Assembly: GCA_017963875.1 (NCBI GenBank)
Contig: JAGCTA010000387.1
Span: 1-7,222 of the forward strand
Origin: Victivallales bacterium
GTDB taxonomy: Bacteria; Verrucomicrobiota; Lentisphaeria; Oligosphaerales; Oligosphaeraceae
Direction of reading: 5' to 3'
Length of the DNA: 7,222 nt
In this document: positions 6,501-7,222 of the stretch, one piece after another
Layout of the letters: the number at the start of each line of letters is the position of its first letter
Numbering within the stretch: the first letter of the stretch is position 1
Notes under the pieces: generated by a model
The model's input: the letters and a program-made list of their open reading frames with translations, nothing else
The model's database searches: none
Told to the model about the DNA's origin: nothing
Program-made: the position numbers and the translations under genes

Positions 6501-7222
6501 CTGGGATGAAACCTACCAGGCACGGCATGTTGGTTCCGTCAATGATTGGTCTGGAACAAATGAAACCGTTGCTCTCAACGGCAAAAACCGCTTCCACGAC
6601 ATCTTTGTTGGCTCGGACGACCCCAACGTGCTCTATCTGACCGATGACGCCAATGGCGACGCCGTGTTTGTGGACGATATTTTCACCGAGTTGCCTGGAA
6701 CAATTGCTGAAAATCAGGCGCGCATCGCGCAACTTGACGAGATACACGCGGGAGCAGGCGATGACATCGTGGATTTGACTAGTCAGCGGTTCGAGTATGT
6801 TGGCGATGGCATAACTGTCCGTGGCGGGCTTGGCGACGATGTCATCTGGGCAAACAAAGGCAACAACAAACTGTTCGGCGACTCGGGCAAGGACCGCATT
6901 GTCGGTGCCTCAGGAAACGACATCATTGTTGGCGGTACGGGCAATGACACAATGCACGGCGGCGGAGGCAAGGACACCTTCGTTTTCGGAGGAGACTGGG
7001 GCAAGGACATCGTGGAGCAACTTGAAACAGGCAAAGTCACACTCTGGTTCCAAGATGGAGATGAGTCCAAGTGGAATGAATCCACGCTGACCTACACGGA
7101 GGGCAACAACTCAGTCAAGGTCTCTGGCACGGCATTGGAGAACATCACGCTGAAGTTCGGTGATGACAAGTCACAGCAATATCAAGACCTCCTTGCATCA
7201 GGATCTTTCTTGGAAAGCACCA
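1..7222 (+). CDS. Giant secreted RHS/YD-repeat protein with Ig/CARDB/TIG/FN3 modules and an RTX C-terminus (partial at both ends)
   Basis: Frame 1 is open from base 1 to base 7221 with no TAA, TAG or TGA, giving 2,407 codons. Neither start nor stop is present: residue 1 already lies inside an Ig-like domain and the last codons lie in the tail after the RTX repeats. The translation is acidic, rich in Asp, Asn, Gly, Ser and Thr, and has 13 cysteines that I counted. No membrane segment is visible. Domain order is Ig-like x2, CARDB-like, PPC-like, TIG-like, linker, YD-repeat array, RHS core, lysine-rich segment, DUF7619-like module, FN3-like x2, acidic calcium-loop module, RTX repeats, C-terminal tail. 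From the families, it should leave the cell by a type I secretion system and fold in calcium. An adhesive, polymer-binding or effector-carrying role is inference, and the biological target is unknown. Long open frames on other strands and phases overlap this frame and encode nothing recognisable. Confidence 0.97.
559..900 (+). other. CARDB-like beta-sandwich domain
   Basis: Residues 187-300. The start 'NLEADITSSPSQAFSGQSI' at 187-205 is followed by V-x-W-x-x-x-N (207-213), then DGIYLSADDKWDINDTRIG at 226-244, and a late strand 'GNYYLLVRPDD' at 270-280. The D-x-x-Y-L-S-x-D-x-x-D/x-x-D core and the 'G-x-Y-Y-L-x-V-x-x-D' strand are hallmarks of CARDB-type modules in large extracellular proteins. 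The usual final E-x-x-x-x-N motif is not clear: the segment ends 'ELGSGDTPRS' instead. Function is probably adhesion or spacing. The assignment is by motif reading only. Confidence 0.7.
901..1224 (+). other. Pre-peptidase C-terminal (PPC)-like beta domain
   Basis: Residues 301-408. After a linker, 'ESFFYYKVTQNANSTLNLDW' (318-337) gives the typical opening, an exposed Tyr-rich strand followed by a polar turn and an L-x-L-x-W strand. 'EIYVAYDEMPTYNRNDY' (349-365) matches the 'LYVx-x-G/D-x-x-PT' strand of this fold, and 'RTAYIMIHSVSGGATSGTLS' (386-405) matches the closing 'YYILV-x-S' strand. In giant proteins of planctomycete-like bacteria this domain commonly sits between CARDB and TIG modules, as here. 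It has no catalytic residues. The call is moderate because the family is divergent. Confidence 0.5.
1228..1500 (+). other. IPT/TIG-like immunoglobulin-fold domain
   Basis: Residues 410-500. The pattern is 'PLSITEVLGGERCNDTDSTV' (410-429), then ILTGVDFTPDMTITLKD (430-446), then a late 'LPAGTYGVSADANGE' strand (474-488). The 'T/S-V-x-L-x-G-x-x-F-x-x-x-x-x-V/I-x-L' motif followed by '-L-P-A-G-x-Y-x-V-x-x' is the standard TIG layout. TIG domains occur in cell-surface receptors and adhesins, and also just before YD-repeat shells. One cysteine (422) sits in the opening loop where no partner is obvious. Confidence 0.65.
1501..2160 (+). other. Unassigned linker with a beta part and a 'PIDW...GDYV' helical part
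   Basis: Residues 501-720. The first half looks like another Ig-type sandwich: 'VQISVSIDAPARIGYHLIS' at 504-522, then 'IPVTVTASGQGDTDSPLIVV' at 524-543. The second half begins with TTPIDWNTIFEEG (638-650) and runs through a helix-rich stretch with GNTFGDYVRVNNRNLVAM (669-686) before the RHS entry region. From memory, the 'D-x-x-PIDW...GxTxGDYV' arrangement recurs in front of RHS regions in giant planctomycete-like proteins, but I cannot name a family. It probably positions the N-terminal modules relative to the YD shell. Cysteines at 608 and 630 could pair. Confidence 0.45.
2161..2400 (+). other. RHS entry region (DUF6531-like)
   Basis: Residues 721-800. 'LPVGKLALCMERNCHSDLVS' (723-742) followed by RFETSSFGYNWTCNWDVSLS (743-762) matches the usual opening of RHS proteins: an 'L-x-L-x-R-x-Y' strand, then 'R-F-x-x-G-x-x-G-x-G-W-x-x-N-x-x-x-x-L'. 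The next part, through 'GGSARTYQKGFDGLL' (774-788), corresponds to the 'G...R.F....G.Y' step that starts the shell. Here two family positions are cysteine, at 736 and 755, with a third at 731. In known RHS structures this region contributes to the plug or first strands of the cage. Confidence 0.65.
2401..4545 (+). repeat. YD-repeat array (RHS/teneurin-type beta-shell)
   Basis: Residues 801-1515 are a long run of imperfect units of about 20 residues, with consensus G-x(3-9)-Y-x-Y-D-x-x-G-R/N-L. Clear copies include FEYNAQGDL (877-885), LYDDAGRLI (961-969), YSYDEQGNML (982-991), YSYNEQGDL (1024-1032), FSYDASGNL (1171-1179), YAYDNAGRL (1213-1221), YTYDAANRL (1353-1361), YTYDRAGNRL (1381-1390) and FTYDANGNL (1417-1425). 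The opening 'GGKYLLTERDGTVYTFSS' (802-819) is the standard first strand pair of such arrays. By family knowledge, these repeats form a spiralled hollow beta-cocoon that can hold a cargo peptide. Units between about 1261 and 1320 are poor matches and may be a decayed or specialised part of the shell. Confidence 0.95.
4546..4860 (+). other. RHS repeat-associated core domain (internal)
   Basis: Residues 1516-1620 match the conserved RHS core: YYFVTDRLGSVISVLDEAG (1516-1534), SYSYDAWGNI (1539-1548), then 'KARDYDPVTGRWLSADPAG' (1578-1596), and NLYQYCRDNALSYIDLTGN (1602-1620). Family proteins usually end this block with 'NLYxYVxNNPxxYxDPxGL', where aspartates act in self-cleavage that frees a C-terminal toxin. 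Here D1593 of the 'DP-x-G' motif is kept. The last motif reads D1616-L-T-G-N instead of D-P-x-G-L, and the 'NNP' position reads 'DNA'. This suggests that self-cleavage may be reduced or absent. The core is not near the protein end: at least 787 further residues follow. Confidence 0.92.
4861..5364 (+). other. Lysine-rich segment following the RHS core, family unknown
   Basis: Residues 1621-1788. This is the place where RHS proteins carry their variable cargo or toxin. Composition changes sharply at its edge: lysine rises to roughly one in seven residues, and the repeated short pattern 'KAYKTYSPYAKGYKKAK' (1630-1646) looks amphipathic and helical. The later part contains a strand-poor stretch through 'DKDPEKVKDIVKFTNFMLK' (1750-1768). 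I recognise no nuclease, ADP-ribosyltransferase, deaminase, pore-forming or protease motif. It could be an encapsulated cargo, a plug, or only a linker to the next beta-module. Its length, about 168 residues, is in the usual range of RHS cargo. Confidence 0.5.
5365..5925 (+). other. 'DPNDK' beta-module (DUF7619-like, related to repeat domains of giant surface proteins)
   Basis: Residues 1789-1975. The start 'GSMDPNDKLVSPG' (1789-1801) is followed by an I-A-x-N-x-x-L-x-Y-x-I-R-F-E-N strand pair (1808-1822), A-x-V-R-x-L-R-V-F-D-T-L-D-D-N-L-D-I-D-T-F (about 1829-1849), a 'SGRGDGQIVYSIAALPNLETG' region (about 1927-1947; note G-x-G turn and Y-S-I strand), and the terminal I-R-N-I-A-D-I-Y-F-D-F-N-E-P (1950-1963). 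This order of motifs is the recurrent DPND(K/I) module that I recall as DUF7619 from planctomycete-like and Bacteroidetes extracellular proteins. It looks like a structural beta-sandwich with no catalytic site visible. Confidence 0.7.
5926..6414 (+). other. Two fibronectin type III-like domains
   Basis: The first covers residues 1976-2063. 'IAGYNIMYSTDGETFS' (2005-2020) gives the C-C' strands, and TYFKVQAVDAVGNAGAWSD (2039-2057) is the classic closing 'Y-x-F/x-V-x-A-x-D-x-x-G-N-x-G-x-W-S' strand of FN3 domains in secreted bacterial proteins. The second, 2066-2138, reads 'STGLSWTAVPDASGYVVEYS' (2073-2092) with the 'L-x-W-x-x-x-x-x-A-x-x-Y-x-V-x-Y/W' signature, and ends 'GNYQWRVRTADD' (2117-2128). 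These are usual spacers between an enzyme or shell module and an RTX tail. Confidence 0.75.
6415..6747 (+). other. Acidic module with calcium-loop-like motifs, directly ahead of the RTX repeats
   Basis: Residues 2139-2249. Two loops look like calcium-binding Asp/Asn-Gly turns: N-A-D-G-N-T-D-I-F-F (2152-2161), similar to FG-GAP/VCBS loops, and 'TDDANGDAVFVDDIF' (2214-2228). Between them, 'NGTWDETYQARHVGSVNDW' (2165-2183) and 'LNGKNRFHDIFVGSDDPN' (2192-2209) are aromatic and polar. From memory, near-identical blocks come before RTX tails in Lentisphaerota (Victivallis-type) proteins, which would make this a conserved export-tail module of one lineage. I cannot name a formal family. Confidence 0.5.
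6748..6984 (+). repeat. RTX (haemolysin-type) calcium-binding nonapeptide repeats
   Basis: Residues 2250-2328. Six perfectly phased nonapeptides run from 2275 to 2328: GGLGDDVIW, ANKGNNKLF, GDSGKDRIV, GASGNDIIV, GGTGNDTMH and GGGGKDTFV. All fit G-G-x-G-x-D-x-U-x, with the second copy the most degenerate. A seventh, AGAGDDIVD (2250-2258), lies upstream, separated by a 16-residue insert. Such repeats form a parallel beta-roll that binds calcium between turns and folds only after the protein reaches the calcium-rich exterior. Their presence near the C-terminus indicates a type I secretion substrate. Confidence 0.93.
6985..7222 (+). other. Post-RTX C-terminal segment, likely part of the type I secretion signal region (incomplete)
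   Basis: Residues 2329-2407. After a final half-repeat 'FGGDWGKDIVEQ' (2329-2340) comes a beta-rich stretch with VTLWFQDGDESKWNES (2346-2361), TLTYTEGNNSVKVSG (2362-2376) and ITLKFGDD (2382-2389). This resembles the flanking cap that closes an RTX beta-roll. The type I secretion signal is normally in the last 50 or so residues. No stop is reached, so the signal may extend past the window. An ABC transporter, membrane-fusion protein or TolC-like gene is not visible here. Confidence 0.6.

Noticed and set aside
6783..7085. A minus-strand open frame of 100 codons, Ser/Pro-rich, opposite the RTX repeats
   Set aside because: It is the reverse reading of the GGC-GGX-GAC repeat codons, with no independent coding evidence.
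1..7222. A start codon inside the window, for example an internal ATG with a ribosome binding site
   Set aside because: The frame is open and in recognisable domain sequence from the first codons, so the gene starts upstream. Internal ATGs fall within domains and show no supporting context.

Overview
The whole window lies inside one very large protein-coding gene on the + strand. Reading from base 1, frame 1 has no stop codon through base 7221. That gives 2,407 codons, open at both ends, so both the start and the stop lie outside the window. There is no intergenic DNA, RNA gene, mobile element, CRISPR array, promoter or terminator that I can support.

The protein looks like a secreted or surface-exposed mosaic. 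Residues are numbered from window base 1. In order it carries: two bacterial Ig-like units of the SbsA/Big_5 type, the first cut by the window edge (1-185); a CARDB-like beta-sandwich (187-300); a pre-peptidase C-terminal-like segment (301-408); an IPT/TIG-like domain (410-500); an all-beta and helical 'PIDW' linker (501-720); an RHS entry region (721-800); a long YD-repeat array (801-1515); an RHS-associated core (1516-1620); a lysine-rich probably helical segment (1621-1788); a 'DPNDK' beta-module resembling DUF7619 (1789-1975); two fibronectin type III-like domains (1976-2138); an acidic calcium-loop module (2139-2249); RTX nonapeptide repeats (2250-2328); and a C-terminal region expected of type I secretion substrates (2329 onward, stop not reached).

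The YD repeats and RHS core should fold into a large hollow beta-shell. The Ig, CARDB, TIG and FN3 modules are typical adhesive or spacer domains. The RTX tail implies export by an ABC/MFP/OMP type I secretion system and calcium-driven folding outside the cell. The notable point is the combination: the RHS core, normally the last conserved block before a C-terminal toxin, is internal here. It is followed by about 170 unassigned residues and then by beta-modules and an RTX tail.

The window suggests a Gram-negative-type bacterium with roughly balanced base composition (judged by eye). The 'PIDW' linker, CARDB/PPC/TIG order and DPNDK module recall giant proteins of the Planctomycetota-Verrucomicrobiota-Lentisphaerota group. 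The acidic and RTX tail recalls Lentisphaerota proteins such as those of Victivallis. This placement rests on memory of similar proteins, not on a search.
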